Source: Prunus persica
Lineage: Eukaryota; Streptophyta; Magnoliopsida; Rosales; Rosaceae
Length of the DNA stretch: 64,000 nucleotides
NCBI RefSeq assembly: GCF_000346465.2
Contig: NC_034012.1
Coordinates: 11,144,294-11,208,293 of the forward strand
Direction of reading: 5' to 3'
Part shown: positions 1-12,200 of the stretch, one piece after another
Numbering within the stretch: the first letter of the stretch is position 1
Layout: every line of letters begins with the position of its first letter
Position numbers and translations under genes: made by a program
Notes under the pieces: model-generated
What the model saw: the letters and a program-made list of their open reading frames with translations, nothing else
What the model was told of the DNA's origin: nothing
Database searches by the model: none

Positions 1-225
1 AGACAGATAGATAAAAATAACAGCACTTAAGCCACACAATAAAACCATTTTCTTTATGCATTATTCTCTTTATACATAAAGTGGCCTAAAAGTCTAACTT
101 GGCAATCGCCCAAAATTTGACAACGATTCTGAAGTAATAATTCAATCCCATGTTACCCAATCCCCTATATTTAATGCATGGTACAGAAATTGTTGGCAAG
201 TATGAAGTTATGTCATGCATACATT

Positions 226-705
226 TTTTTATGAGATTTTTTTTAAAGAAATATCACTTGAATTTATACGTCAATTTTAATTTGTCATCTTAAAGCAAAA
301 TTTAAGAGAAATATTACCTTAATTTTTCAAAATCTATGATTTGTCATCTGACTTTAACACTAATCAATTTTCCATCTATTTTAAGGATATTTTAGTTTTT
401 TCATTTTTAATGGTATTTTAAAAATGAAAAATTCATTATATAAAAATTGTATATCTTTTAAACATTTAAAATTGAAAAATAAAATTCTCACATTCTGTCA
501 TCCCTTGCGCACCACCGGCGGCTCCAACCAACCCCGTCCACCTTGAAATCCATTCCCCCTTCCCTCTCTCCATTCCTCTTTCTCTCTTTACCATGGAACA
601 CCTACCATCCATAGACAAATTCCCTCAGCCCACCAAACATGGGTGGAACCAGGAATTTATATAGGGCTGGGCTAAACCAAACAAGCTCATTCTTGGCTTT
701 GTTGA

Positions 706-780
<75 letters not shown>

Positions 781-1055
781 GGCGGGATCTTATGCGATGT
801 GTTTTAGGGGTGGGTGGGTTTGGGGTAGGGGATAAAGGGAGAGAGGTCTTTTTTTTTTTCTCTCGCTTTTTTCCTTGATAATATGGAAAGACTAAAATAT
901 CCTTAAAATAGATGTAAAATTGAATGGTGTTAAAGTTAGAAGATAAATCATGGATTCTGAAAAATTAAGATGATATTTCTCTTAAATTTTTCTTTAAAGT
1001 GACAAATTGAAACTGATGTATAAGTTCACGTGACATTTATACAAAATTCTCTTTT
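226..1055. mobile_element. Foldback element with about 170-bp terminal inverted repeats
   Basis: The left arm (about 226-400) and the right arm (about 880-1055) are near-complementary over about 170 bases. Shared blocks include 'taagagaaatat', 'cttaatttttca' and 'atctattttaaggatatttt'. Between the arms lie a short C-rich stretch near 500-590 and a TA/GA microsatellite. No transposase frame is visible, so this is a nonautonomous foldback or MITE-like unit. The exact ends and the target duplication are unclear, so the superfamily is not assigned. Confidence 0.7.
709..775. repeat. Compound (TA)n(GA)n microsatellite
   Basis: A run of about 13 TA dinucleotides passes directly into about 19 GA dinucleotides. 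It lies in the spacer of the foldback element. It should be length-variable between individuals. Confidence 0.95.
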
Positions 1056-1840
1056 TATAATAGCAGTAATTAATGTATTGTGAGACTCACTTGCATCAAT
1101 AGCTAACAATCGCTCATGAGCGCGTGAACGTAATAGTACTGTTGATTATAATGGCAATGGAAAGAGTAATGATGCCCAAAAAGGGAAGAAAAAGATTGGA
1201 GCTCCATATTGTTTTCTTTTGTGGAAAGATTGGAGCTAATATTATTTTAGTGAAAAGAGTTTGGAGAAATAAGAACCACATAACCTTACAGTACTAAGCT
1301 GGCAGTATAGGTTGGTCATACCAGGCAGGCCCAACTTACAGGACCAAATATGTCATAAATCAAACATGTAAAGGTGTTTGACATGTCTCAGTGAACATTC
1401 ATCAAGCTTGACAAGATTTCTTATTCAAATGTCACGGCTCCTATGCATACAAATATAAAATTTTAAAAAATAAATAAAAGTCTCAACTTCTAGACCAAGT
1501 CTTCAAATTGGTCACCAAGCCGAAGAGAAATATAATATCTCAATTGGTCAAAGACACGGAGAGCCCAACCATTTTGAACTGAGAAAAAAGTCTTCCTTTA
1601 ACTATAGGCTCTCATTTGCAAGCATATAAACTTGCATCGAACACTCCAAAGCTAAGCATCTTGGTCATTTGGTATCATCACAATACATTCAATTCAAAGC
1701 ACAATACTTGTTTCTCTTCCTGGCTTTACAAAATGCAAAGGAGCTCTCACCACTACAAACATAACATTGGAGAAAGGCTACAGACTCTCAGTGTACATTG
1801 CAAGACAGAGGGAACAAATCGTGGTCTTAGGCACAGTTGT
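1056..1840. other. Upstream region and 5' leader of the serine-rich-type gene
   Basis: AT-rich DNA with no recognisable gene. The last 225 bases form an open frame in register with the downstream gene, but the sequence before the methionine at 1841 has no protein character and is read here as leader. Confidence 0.5.
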
Positions 1841-2083
1841 ATGGCCTCCTCATCATCCCCTAGGCCTCGAGTGCAGGCATGCACCTGCACGAATCGTCCC
1901 GGGTTGAATCGCTGTAGCCGGCACGGGTATGCAGTGCCGGGGGCTGAGAAGTGGAGGAGGAACTATGCAAACAAGGAGGTTTTAAGGAGGGCGTTGAGAT
2001 CTACACCAAACCGAAGCTTAAGTCTTCGGTGGTGGAATTTCCAACCAACGCCTAGTCGGCTCTCTAACATGTCTATGGCTTAA
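1841..2083 (+). CDS. Small serine-rich protein-like protein (80 aa)
   Basis: A single-exon 80-residue protein. It begins with a short serine run (MASSSSPRPRVQ), then a Cys/His cluster CTCTNRPGLNRCSRHGY at about residues 13-30, a basic middle segment, and a conserved tail with RRALRSTPNRSLSLRWWNF followed by PTPSRLSNMSMA. This matches the plant family annotated as 'serine-rich protein-related' (At1g67910-like in Arabidopsis, from memory), whose members are about 80-100 residues and have no established biochemical role. The frame is open 75 codons further upstream, but that part looks non-coding, so the start at 1841 is preferred. No signal peptide or membrane segment is seen. The Cys/His spacing might bind a metal; that is inference only. 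Confidence 0.8.
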   Translation: MASSSSPRPRVQACTCTNRPGLNRCSRHGYAVPGAEKWRRNYANKEVLRRALRSTPNRSLSLRWWNFQPTPSRLSNMSMA

Positions 2084-2902
2084 TTAAAGGAGCTAGCTGC
2101 AATTTTTTATATAATGTTTTTGTACGTACTCAAACAGATTGGGCTTGTAATTTCTTTCTGTTGTTATTCTTTAGAGGATATTACTCACCAATCAGTGTTC
2201 TTAATTTTGACCGTGAAAAATTCTTGTTTATCCATCTCTCTCTGCACATATCATAATTTGCTTTGTTTTGCCTAGTACGACTTGACAGTTTGACTATTTA
2301 TACTATTTCAACTCATCATTTAGTGTACCGTCCCTAGATAAAGATGTTCTATAATCAACATCTTGATATATTGAGGATTAGTTGAGATTCCATTTCAACA
2401 TTAACTTGCTTGTATCGCTCTTAATTGCTTGAGCTACAAATTTTTTATAAACGTGTAGAAATTCATGTTTCAACCGGGCCGCATTTACCTTGTTGACTAC
2501 GGCCTTGAAAATGCTTGGGTCCTGGGCTTGGCTTGATTCTTCAACGCCTCATGCTACCAGTACCGTTCAATATGCTTTACGCTTTTATGGGTCGAGGTAA
2601 GAAAACCAACTTTTACCAAAGATGGAGTCCAGAGCCAGTCAAGAAATCGAACGGTCTTCATCAGGAGACTTTCTACTGTCTTGGTAGGTAACATCGTTGG
2701 GAAAATTTGCGGAACAGAGGCAAAGGACAAGACCAGTTTGCTCAATGTTGAATATGATTGAGCAAAAGTTTGACATGGTTGGTAGTTTCACTAGTGATTT
2801 CTCACTAAGGGCGTAAGCAGCACTTCTGTTCATAATCCCTTTTATTAGAACCGCAATTAATTTTTTATTAAAAATTGAACTGCTTGACTGAAAAAATACT
2901 TA
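2084..2902. other. Intergenic, no gene seen
   Basis: Includes the probable 3' untranslated region of the small gene at its left edge. Short frames on the minus strand (2554-2833) have no recognisable protein character. Confidence 0.5.
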
Positions 2903-3265
2903 GTGCCCGTTTGACATTGCTTATTTGGGGTGATAAGTGATTTTTTAAAAATTTTGGGAAGCCCAACCCGTTTGGTAAACTGTGAGAAAATCACTTATTG
3001 TTAAAAATTGCTGTGAGAGAAAGCTATAAAGGAAAGCAGCTAATGAGGTGCTTTCATTTTCTGATTATGCAGGAATCAGTTTCAAAAAGGAGCTGGGTTT
3101 AATGATTAATCGGCAATCATTTTTTGATTATGAGTAAAATCAATACCAATAACACTTTTAACAAAAATTTTACCAAACGCCAAACTACTTTCTCTCACAG
3201 CTGATTTTTCTCACAGCAAATTTGACAGCGATTATTTTCACAGCACAGCAATGCCAAACTGGCCC
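2903..3265. mobile_element. PIF/Harbinger-type (Tourist-like) MITE, 363 bp
   Basis: The left end reads GTGCCCGTTTGACATTGC and the right end, reverse-complemented, reads GGGCCAGTTTGGCATTGC. The element is flanked by TTA on both sides (2900-2902 and 3266-3268). A TTA duplication with G-rich ends of the GGGCCxGTTTGG type is characteristic of Tourist/PIF-Harbinger MITEs. Subterminal copies of 'gctgtgagagaaag' also face each other. There is no coding capacity. Confidence 0.8.
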
Positions 3266-3268
3266 TTA

Positions 3269-3992
3269 GAATGTGCTTTTTAAGAAAGCTCTTTTATGAC
3301 CTATAAGCGTTTATTCTAAAAACAGTCACAAATCTTGCCTATGAGGTGAGTTAATCTTGAATATGATTGATGACAAGATCAGATCACCATATGATTGAAA
3401 ATGCCTTCTAAGGAGATAATTAACTTGGGAATGCATTGTTGCATTTCTTTTCCAACAGTTTCTTAATTTGTTAGAATTTGTTAATAGAACAGAGGAACTA
3501 AAATGATTTTGTTTAAACAATCCCCTGTTGTATTATTAAGTGCCAGTTGATACTCTAGTGACAGAAAACAAATGCCACTAAGCCAGAAGACGCCTCTAAA
3601 ACGTGACAGCATATCCGAATCAGGAATATTTGTATCCAACTTTTGCCAAACTATACAAATCTTGTTACCTTTACATTAATTAGTTTTTCTTTTTTCTGTT
3701 TAAGGTCGTTGAATTACTTAGTTAAATGATCTAAAATTATATACCAGGGACTTAATGCATATATATGGGGCGAAACGGTGTCACTTTTAACGTGCACAAG
3801 CATGTTCCTGAGATTGGTGCAGTATGTATATATATATATACCATAATCAGACAGCCCAGGGATATATCCACATCGCCAGGCATTTCATCTTTTATGTCAC
3901 GGTACGTCGCGAAGTGGATCTTTTAAACCTTAACTTGCCCATTTCTTTCATGTAAGAATTCCTCTTTGATCTTTTGGTTGTTCTTGATTTGT
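3269..3992. other. Intergenic, 3' flank of the Mpv17-family gene
   Basis: AT-rich with a short (TA)n run near 3830. No gene is recognised. The part next to 3993 is expected to be the 3' untranslated region of the minus-strand gene. Confidence 0.45.
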
Positions 3993-6900
3993 TTACTCCT
4001 GATGAAGGGGAAGAAGACAAATTGTAGCACATCAGAAATTGTAATCTGCAGCTCTTATATACTCAATAAAATCAGTGTACAAGGGTTTGTATATACCTCA
4101 AGAGGACTTGTGTTTGAAGAACTGGAATTTGCTTCAACTGGTGCCTCAGAAATCCTTGCTTCTGATTTTTCATTTGAATAGCTGGCAAACAGAAATTTTG
4201 AGCCATGTTAGACACGAAACCTACACAAGAAATGATAAAAAAAAATGCTACAGCCTGACAAATACCTAAGTTTAAGCTTTCCCAAAATATTTCATGGTGG
4301 AATCTTTTCCTATAGAAATTGAGAGCAAAACAAAATGTGGCCAAAAAGAGTGACCAGACCCTTCCAAACCAGATTCACTCTATAGAAAAAGCAGCAATAT
4401 ATATAGTAGACGCTTTTATCTGCCACATATTTGGACATCATATATACCTCACATTTGTTAGATTTTTTAAACTAAACTTCTTAAACCAACTTTTATATGA
4501 AGAAAACATCAACTACAGTGCACAATTTAGTTCTGCCAGACAAAACCCTTTTTTATACGCACCAAATAAGAAAGAAAAACATGAATAATTTTTGTGAGGG
4601 TAATTATTTAGCTCTGGCTTTTAGGAGGAAAGAAAGTCATGATCTTCAATCTTTTCTGCTCATTAGTGAAAAATACAAATAATCAATATTAAATACTTAC
4701 GTTGACAGTATAGTCACCCAGATCAACTCTACACAGTCCACCCATAAGAGCCTTTGTTCGACAGGGATCACACCATAGGTAACAAGATGCGCAAATGGCC
4801 AAAGTTTCCACCCAGCCTGCATAAGAAATTACATTCCAGAAAGATGTCAATGGTCAAATAATTACATGTTCTTTTAACCCAAACTTTAAACAAGGAATAT
4901 ATAACCGCTAAAGCTAGCAGCACTTTTGACACATGACCTGGACCATAAAAAATAAGCACTTTTTATTTCTCTAAATAGCCCTGCTTTTCCTTACAGTGTC
5001 TTTTAGACTTTAGGAAGGTGATGTTCGGGAGTTCAGGAAGGAAAAGACATTTCAGAGTTAGTGTTGACAAAGTTTTTCTCAGCTGGACCATGTATGCACT
5101 AATTGCTGAGCCAAGACCAGTTGCAAAGCAAACATTATTGTCTAAAACTGGTTGCCAAGGTTAATACTACATTGCAGCAAGAAAAAACAAAGTTCAAAAC
5201 TACATGGACAGGAAACAGCTGACACAAAATATAAATGCCAATACTTAGTCGAATGCGCAAACATTATTTGATTGAAAAGTGACAGAACCATGCTCCAAAA
5301 ATCGAATAAAACTAGCAATTCAAGTTCTAATTGATAAAAGACACCGGACGATCCTGGCTTTTCAATTGCCCACAAGCTAGAGGGCATGAAATGAGAATGA
5401 ATTAGATTGCCAGTAATTTTACTCTAAACAGTCAACAGAGCATGAAAAGGTGGTACTTTTTCTTATAAAAAGGCAGAGGGTTCTCTTACAGTTAGCATGG
5501 GCCAGAATGTCGCTTTCAGTTCACTAAAAATGTCGATGGGTGATTCGAAACGCAAAAATCCCAAAACGGTAAAGTAAATGCTGTTCCAAATTGCTGCCCA
5601 TACTGTTTGGTCGAAGGCTACTTTGGCAGGAACCACCCACCAGTCTTGGAATGGAATAAGCTCCTGAAACCAGTTTAAGTTGGTTAAGGAACCCCAGGAA
5701 TATTTTTTTTTAATGTTAAATTCTAAAAATAAACAACTGCACAAGAAATTTACCTCGCAAAACTGGTAATAGTAGTGAGAGAGGGAACCATGGAGAGTAA
5801 ATCCAACAAGACCTGACCTGAGCATTCGTGTACGATCGAACTCAAATAGAGGTTTTCCTTCAAAGCACTACAAAAATTATAAGACAAGCATTATGCACTG
5901 TCAAGGACAAACTTCACCAACTGGAAGACTCAAATAGTTTTAATTCACAACACCAACACACCTGTGCAATCCAATCCCCTACAGAATACACCACACCACT
6001 AATCACCATTTTGGCTAAAACTGGGTTAGTCTTGAGAGCTTCCTCATAAGCACTCCAGTTGTGTTGAGGTGCATATCTTAGGATCTCATACAGAGTCCAA
6101 CCCTGAAAAGAGTACCAACACATAAATCCCCGCAGACAAATTGATACAAGGGCAGTGCACATAGACATAGAAAATCATAAAATCAAGACATTCAAATCAC
6201 AAATTGCAACCTATAATGAAATTTTCTAAATATAACTACGAACTAATTGGACCGGACGAAACATATTGCTTCATACCACTCTAACCATAAGTGACAAGTT
6301 CTATTCACTATCAACTTAAGAAAATGCAGCAATCTCCTAGTCCCCCACCAAATTCTCTTATTGTCTTTTTGTTTTTGTTTTTTTCTTTCAGCCTCACAAA
6401 CAACTAACTAATCTCATCTTCCATCCCTTGTCATTATATGTTCTTGTTGCTCCCCGTGATTGTTATTCTACAGTGCAAAACCATCCCTGATTTGACATAA
6501 CATTTCCAGATCATGTTTCCTATCGGATTTAACAAAGTTTGAATAATCACAATCCTTCAAAAGCAACATCCACTTCATTATTTCCATGTAAGTTATAAAA
6601 TTTCTCTTCACTCTTGCTTCCTCATGAATGATCATATAAAGACAGCAACAGCATCACTTCAAAATTTGACTATACAGCATCAATCCATGACAAAGGATTC
6701 CCCTATAATTAGAACATTTTCACACATTTATCATAAGACAGGCGACCTGCCCAACTTCCACCAAATAAATTGAAAATGCTTGACCTTCGCACTCCAAGAG
6801 CACAAACTCAAAGAAAAAAGCAATGCAGGCAATTGATAAAAGCTCACTATCAAAGCGGCTAATGTTAATTAACCAGAGAATGATAAGCAACCTAAAAGAA

Positions 6901-7572
6901 CCAGAATGAATAAGAAAAAAGAAGGAACAGAACTAATCTAAGAACCAACTTCACCTCAAATTCTCACACAGCAAGCCACAGAAGACAGAACACTAGAATC
7001 ACACACTGAACAAAACCAAATCACATGGAAATAAATAAAAATTCAATTAAATACTAAAGAGCTTGACTCACATGCCAGTAATCCTGATCAATAGTGAGCA
7101 ACTTAGTGATAGCAAAAGTACCAGCTGCGAGCACAATAGTGGCATTGATAGTCCTATCTACGAGCCTCTCAAATTCCTCACTCTCCCTCTCATTTCCAAC
7201 CCCAGAAGATCCAAACCCACCAGCTCCTTCAAAGGAAAGCCTTCCCTCACTTGCTCCAAACCCACCTACCTGACTCGCCAACTCGCCCTCCACACCTTCA
7301 CACTCCACCCTGCACACAGCCATCCCTTCCTGCTGGTCCGTACAGTCAGTGCTCTGAACTGGGATCACATCACACTCTTCTTGATCAACCAGAGACTTCA
7401 AAATCCACCTGTCTTTCCGTTTGTTTCTCAGGAAAGTTTGGTTCTTTGAGAGTTTGGAGTTACAAAGATTGGAGCTTAAGATGGGTTTTGGGTGAGCATT
7501 AGTGGGTTTTCTGGGTTTGGAGTTTGGGAGAGGGAGGAAGCTCTGGGGAGCTATGGAGTGGATGGAAGCCAT
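3993..7572 (-). CDS. Mpv17/PMP22 family membrane protein, probably chloroplast (7 exons, about 378 aa)
   Basis: Exons on the minus strand: 7072-7572, 5962-6102, 5754-5867, 5490-5663, 4701-4816, 4097-4181 and a tiny last exon 3993-3998 (Glu plus stop). All junctions are GT-AG and keep frame. The first exon encodes a Ser/Pro/Lys-rich N-terminus typical of a plastid transit peptide and an acidic linker. From about residue 168 the Mpv17/PMP22 domain runs through GWTLYEILRYAP, SGVVYSVGDWIAQ, DWWVVPAKVAFDQTVW and the signature WKLWPFAHLVTYGVIPVEQR, ending VDCVELIWVTILSTYSNEKSEA. Family members are four-helix membrane proteins thought to form or modulate channels; substrate unknown. The closest relative I recall is Arabidopsis At1g52870. 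If the last donor (GAG|gtatat) is not used, translation reads on to a stop at 4055-4057 and gives 390 aa. The spliced form is preferred because of the strong pyrimidine tract before 3998 and because relatives end near there. Confidence 0.88.
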
Positions 7573-9274
7573 GGCCGTTGCTGCGACTGAGTTGGGAGAG
7601 ACCGAGTTGAGTCTAAAACTTTGTATCTGCCTATTTGTTTCTCCGCGTTGGAACGGTGAAGACGATTGGTTTTAACATGTTAGTTGCCTATTTGTGGTGG
7701 GGGTTATGATCATGTGTTTTGGAGTGTATGATTTTACTTTCATATCACCGTCCGATTTGAACCGTGCTTTGAGATGAACAGTTATTAGGGGTTTTGAGTC
7801 TGATCATTGGTAGAAGTAATGGGGTGTAGAATGTTATTGTGATGTGTGACGTTGACGATCTTTATTTTGTGGGTGAATCGTGATGAAATGCAGTCCACAT
7901 AAGAAAGGTGATTGTTTGATAATAAAAAAATTCAATAAATTAATAAATTAACAAATACGAACACGCGGAAGTTGACCTTCGCATTTCCGGTTGACCAAAA
8001 AAAAAAAAAACCTTCGCATTTCCAAGGGAAACGGTGTCGTAGGATGTTATGCAAGCAAGTTATACAACGTCGGCCTGGTTGCCAAAATAAAAATAAAGTT
8101 ATACAGTTGGTTGGTCCATAATGCAAGTAAAGTTATACAAAGTCGGCATTGCAATCTAGTGAAGGAATGGAAGAATTATACATTCAAATTTACGTAGATT
8201 AGTTTTTGCTAATATTGAAAAATGTCGTAAGTTCAAATTCATTATGAAGAAAAATGCGGTAGATATTTTATCATTTTCTACGAGATTCTTCAACAATAAT
8301 ACGTTACACGAGTCACCCAGATACCAAGCCCAAGAATCACTGTGTGGGTCCCCTCTGATCAAACAACCGTTTCAATCCATTAGTTATTAACATGGGCCCA
8401 CGAAACACTCTGGAAATGAAAGCTACACATCTGAAAAAATCTCATGCCAATGATTCCAGATAAATCTTTGGTTCTAGATAAATTTGCAACACATTATTTT
8501 GGCTGCAATTTTGTATGCCAATCGAGTTTTCATGGTCATGCTTAAGACAAATACATGTTCTTGTTTGTTTCCTTTTGAATTATTTGCTATATAATTCATG
8601 GTACATGACTTTTCCACTTTTGTGTGGTTGATCTGAAAAAGAAGCTCACTTTCAATTAGTTCGAAATATTTGTCTTCTTTTTTTTTTTTGGTCGAATTCA
8701 GAATATTTCTCATTTGTTGTATGTAGATGTGGTCGACAGAAGAGCAAAAATTAGAACCTAAATTAGGTCGGCAAGTCAAGCCACACGCCATGTCGAGAAG
8801 GCAAGGGAAGCCACGCCATGCGGCAAGGCAAGGCAAAGCAGGCCACACAATGTCAAGGAAAATCTAAGATACAACGTTGAAATACCTAGTGTTGCGTCGC
8901 TAGCATGGACTTCCAAAACTCAGTTTTTCTGGAAGAATAGGATAAAAAGTTTGAGACGAAATTAGAGCATTGTCCAGCCAACAATGGTAAAAACAAAGAA
9001 CCAAAAGTAATGCTCTGCCATATCTTTGAAGACGGATGAAAATGGAAACTTACTAGATAGAAGGACAACAATAACAGTTTTCAATTTTCACACGAGAAAC
9101 TCGAACTTCAAATGGAAACAGCATAATTTAAGTGACACATGAAACCAGAAAGAAGAAGAAAAAAAGATGCACAAACTTGATAGCACAACCTGCACCAAGA
9201 AAATCAGGCTGCTACCTCCTAAAATACAACAAATACAAAGAATGAAAGGGAGTCCTGATTGACAAGAGAGCAAA
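7573..9274. other. 5' flank of the Mpv17-family gene and 3' flank of CYP37
   Basis: No gene seen. The right edge is expected to hold the CYP37 3' untranslated region (minus strand). Near 8760-8850 there are short imperfect GGCAAG and GCCACGCCATG repeats with no recognised function. Confidence 0.5.
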
Positions 9275-12200
9275 TCACTTCTCATCTGGCAATACAAGAC
9301 GATCTTGACCGTCGATCAGCTTTGCAGATTGAATCACATCTCCTGTTTTTATCTGTGAGAGAATATCTCTCCCAGCAGTTGCATATCTGCATATTTATAC
9401 ATGTATAATCACTAATTAGCAAAAAGGAAAAACCCTGCATATTTTTATCCAAACCCTGAGTTTGGTTAACTACAAGAACAGTTTAGGAATAAAAAAGCAC
9501 GTACCCAAAAACTGAGAATTCTCCTTCATCAAAAGATAACCCTCCCAAGCCAGCCTATAAGATAAAGGTACATGTACATCAGATGACACAAAAAGGAAGA
9601 AGAAAACAACAATGTCACTGTAAGATGGAAGAATCATGAAACATCTGATAGATTTGAACTTCTAAAACTTAATGGTTACTCTAAAGCTTTTCAGAATCCC
9701 AGTTCTTTGATTAACTTAAACTTACATTTCTTTTATCATAAAGATAGAAGAAAAACTGATACGGTGATGAGTACTCCTCATTGACTTCACTATGCGCCAT
9801 AGCAACAGCTCCATAAACAGATAGTGGAAGAGTTGGCAATTCCCCATCCTTCCAGGAGGGGAAGAACAAAAAAAAAATGTAAATGTGAATCAACTATTCA
9901 AAATAATTACGTACGGGAAAATCATTTTGTTGATCACAATTGATGGAGTTGTAATAGTATGAAGCATAAAGTTACCTGCACATCTAATTTTGTTCTGTAT
10001 AAGGGCTCAAATTGCCCAGATGGCTTTATCTCTAGAGGAACACTATAACCATTGTTCTTGTCAAGACCGTTGTCTGAAAGAACAGCTTGGTCGGTAGAGC
10101 GGAGCTTTGCCCCATTGTATGCCTCATCAATTATCTGAAGATATGCAAATTTAGATTGTTTAAGCACACTTCACCGAGGTAAATTCATATGAAATTCACA
10201 AGCACTATTAGAACCAAAGACTCAAATTTAGATAGCATCTTTATGAGAAAATTGGAAGATAAAGTCACATTGCTCAGCCTCTTTTTCTGGCCACTTCTAG
10301 TTGATGTTTGGATTAACCACAGCGGCGATGTAGCCAAAATACAAGAATAAGCAACATTCACGCACAGAATATATAAAATTTCATGAGGCCAATGTGAGGT
10401 TCAACTACCTTACCAGTTTTGCGAAATTCCCTGCTGTTAATGGTGCTGAATATCCATCTATAACAACCTGAGCAAAAGTTAACGATCAGTTTACATCAAA
10501 TTAATAATACTGGCGATCAACATTCATTTTTTCCTATAATGATCATCATTAAGTATGTATTTTCACACAATTGAATGTTGCTTCCAATAGTCGCCTGTGG
10601 GTGCCCAGCCCAGGCATCCATTTTGGATACTAGATACTGGTCTATTCATTCCCATGCTCCGCACCCAGAAATCAAATACTGTAGCAGGTATCTTAGGTCT
10701 CTCGAGTCTTGATTGGGTGAAAATATTTTTCAAATAACACTATTAACAAAAATACTGATTCATTAAGAATCTGAACACGACGGAACTTAAGATCATCATT
10801 CTTCTATAAAATATGAGATATGTTATACCTGAATTTTGGCAGTCTTTCTTGGTTCACCACCGGCTTCAGGAGAAAATGTTGAACCATCACCTTTCTCTAT
10901 GGTCAATTCAACAATTCCTCTCCCTGTAAGCCTACAAGTATTAAAAGAAAATATTGATATTCTACTTACAGCACAGATGATGTCATTGCAAAGCCTATTT
11001 ATCGCACATGTAGAGGTCATTCAAACATAGGTTTGGTAAGTCAGTTGTATGTCAAAGAGAGAGCGGAACATGGAGGCCAAACTTCAATCTCAAACATATA
11101 CCCAAGTCTAAACAAATTATAACAGACCAATACAGCTTCCCTTGGACATCCAGAAAACTCATATATATTTCAAGTTTGTCCCTTTGCATCATTATACTCC
11201 ATAGTCTAGGGATCCATGCTGCATATAAAACAACCAGCTCCAAAGAACCCACTTCAAAAGTTTTAGACAACCACTGGGACCTTAGGGATGGATGGGCCAA
11301 CAATATATATCAGGCTAACACCCTCCTTTACACACAACCCATCCCGGACGTGGAGAGAGAGAGAAATACAGACAGAAACATAGGTGCATCCCCATCCTGC
11401 ACCTTGCAAATCAGCAAAGAAGTGGGGAATGGAGATTACAGGTTTCAAACCTAGGATCTTCTGCAATCAGAGATCTGATATCGTGCTAGTCTTAGACAAC
11501 CACTGGACCCCAACTTAAACTATTAGGGATCGGACCGAGAATGTATATCTAGCTAACAAAAAGATCATAATCAGCTACATTAACAAAATTCAAAATGATT
11601 TTTATGATGGCTAATGTATCAAAAATTTGAATTATACATCTACATATGTTTGTTAGAGAACTGTTTGAATTGACCAGGACTAAAAAAGTTAATTTTTGTA
11701 TTTCAGTGGAATGAAATATTTTTGTATTTCAATGGAATGAAATATCGTCCCCCAGAAAGAGAGAGAGATATCATTTAGTAAAAAAAAAAAAAAAAACCAA
11801 TTGAGACAGAACTGACCTTGGGTATCTCTGGTATTGCTCGGGTAACAAAAATGACAAGCCTGGAGCCTGTTGAGAAGAATCAAATATCAAGTTGTGATTT
11901 TAGACATGTCACATTGTCCTAATAATATAATTAACTCCCACAGGAAAAAGATATTAAAAATGCAGGTTTCTATATAGTGACTGCAGCAGTAATTTTCTAG
12001 GAATTATATATAGAATCATGCTATGCTTTTGATGAGGCTTCCATATGTTGATTCCTTTATATAATAGTTATTTGTATAAAAGAGTAATCCAATGGTATAG
12101 ATTGGTTGTATTACCTGTAACAACTCCAGCTCAGCAATGGTATCCAGTGAAGATGCGAGGCCTACTGATACTTTATCTGGGTCCTTATCCTTTATACATG

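Noticed and set aside
1616..1840. N-terminal extension of the small serine-rich-type protein
   Set aside because: Family members start near MASSSSPRPRV; the extension lacks protein character.
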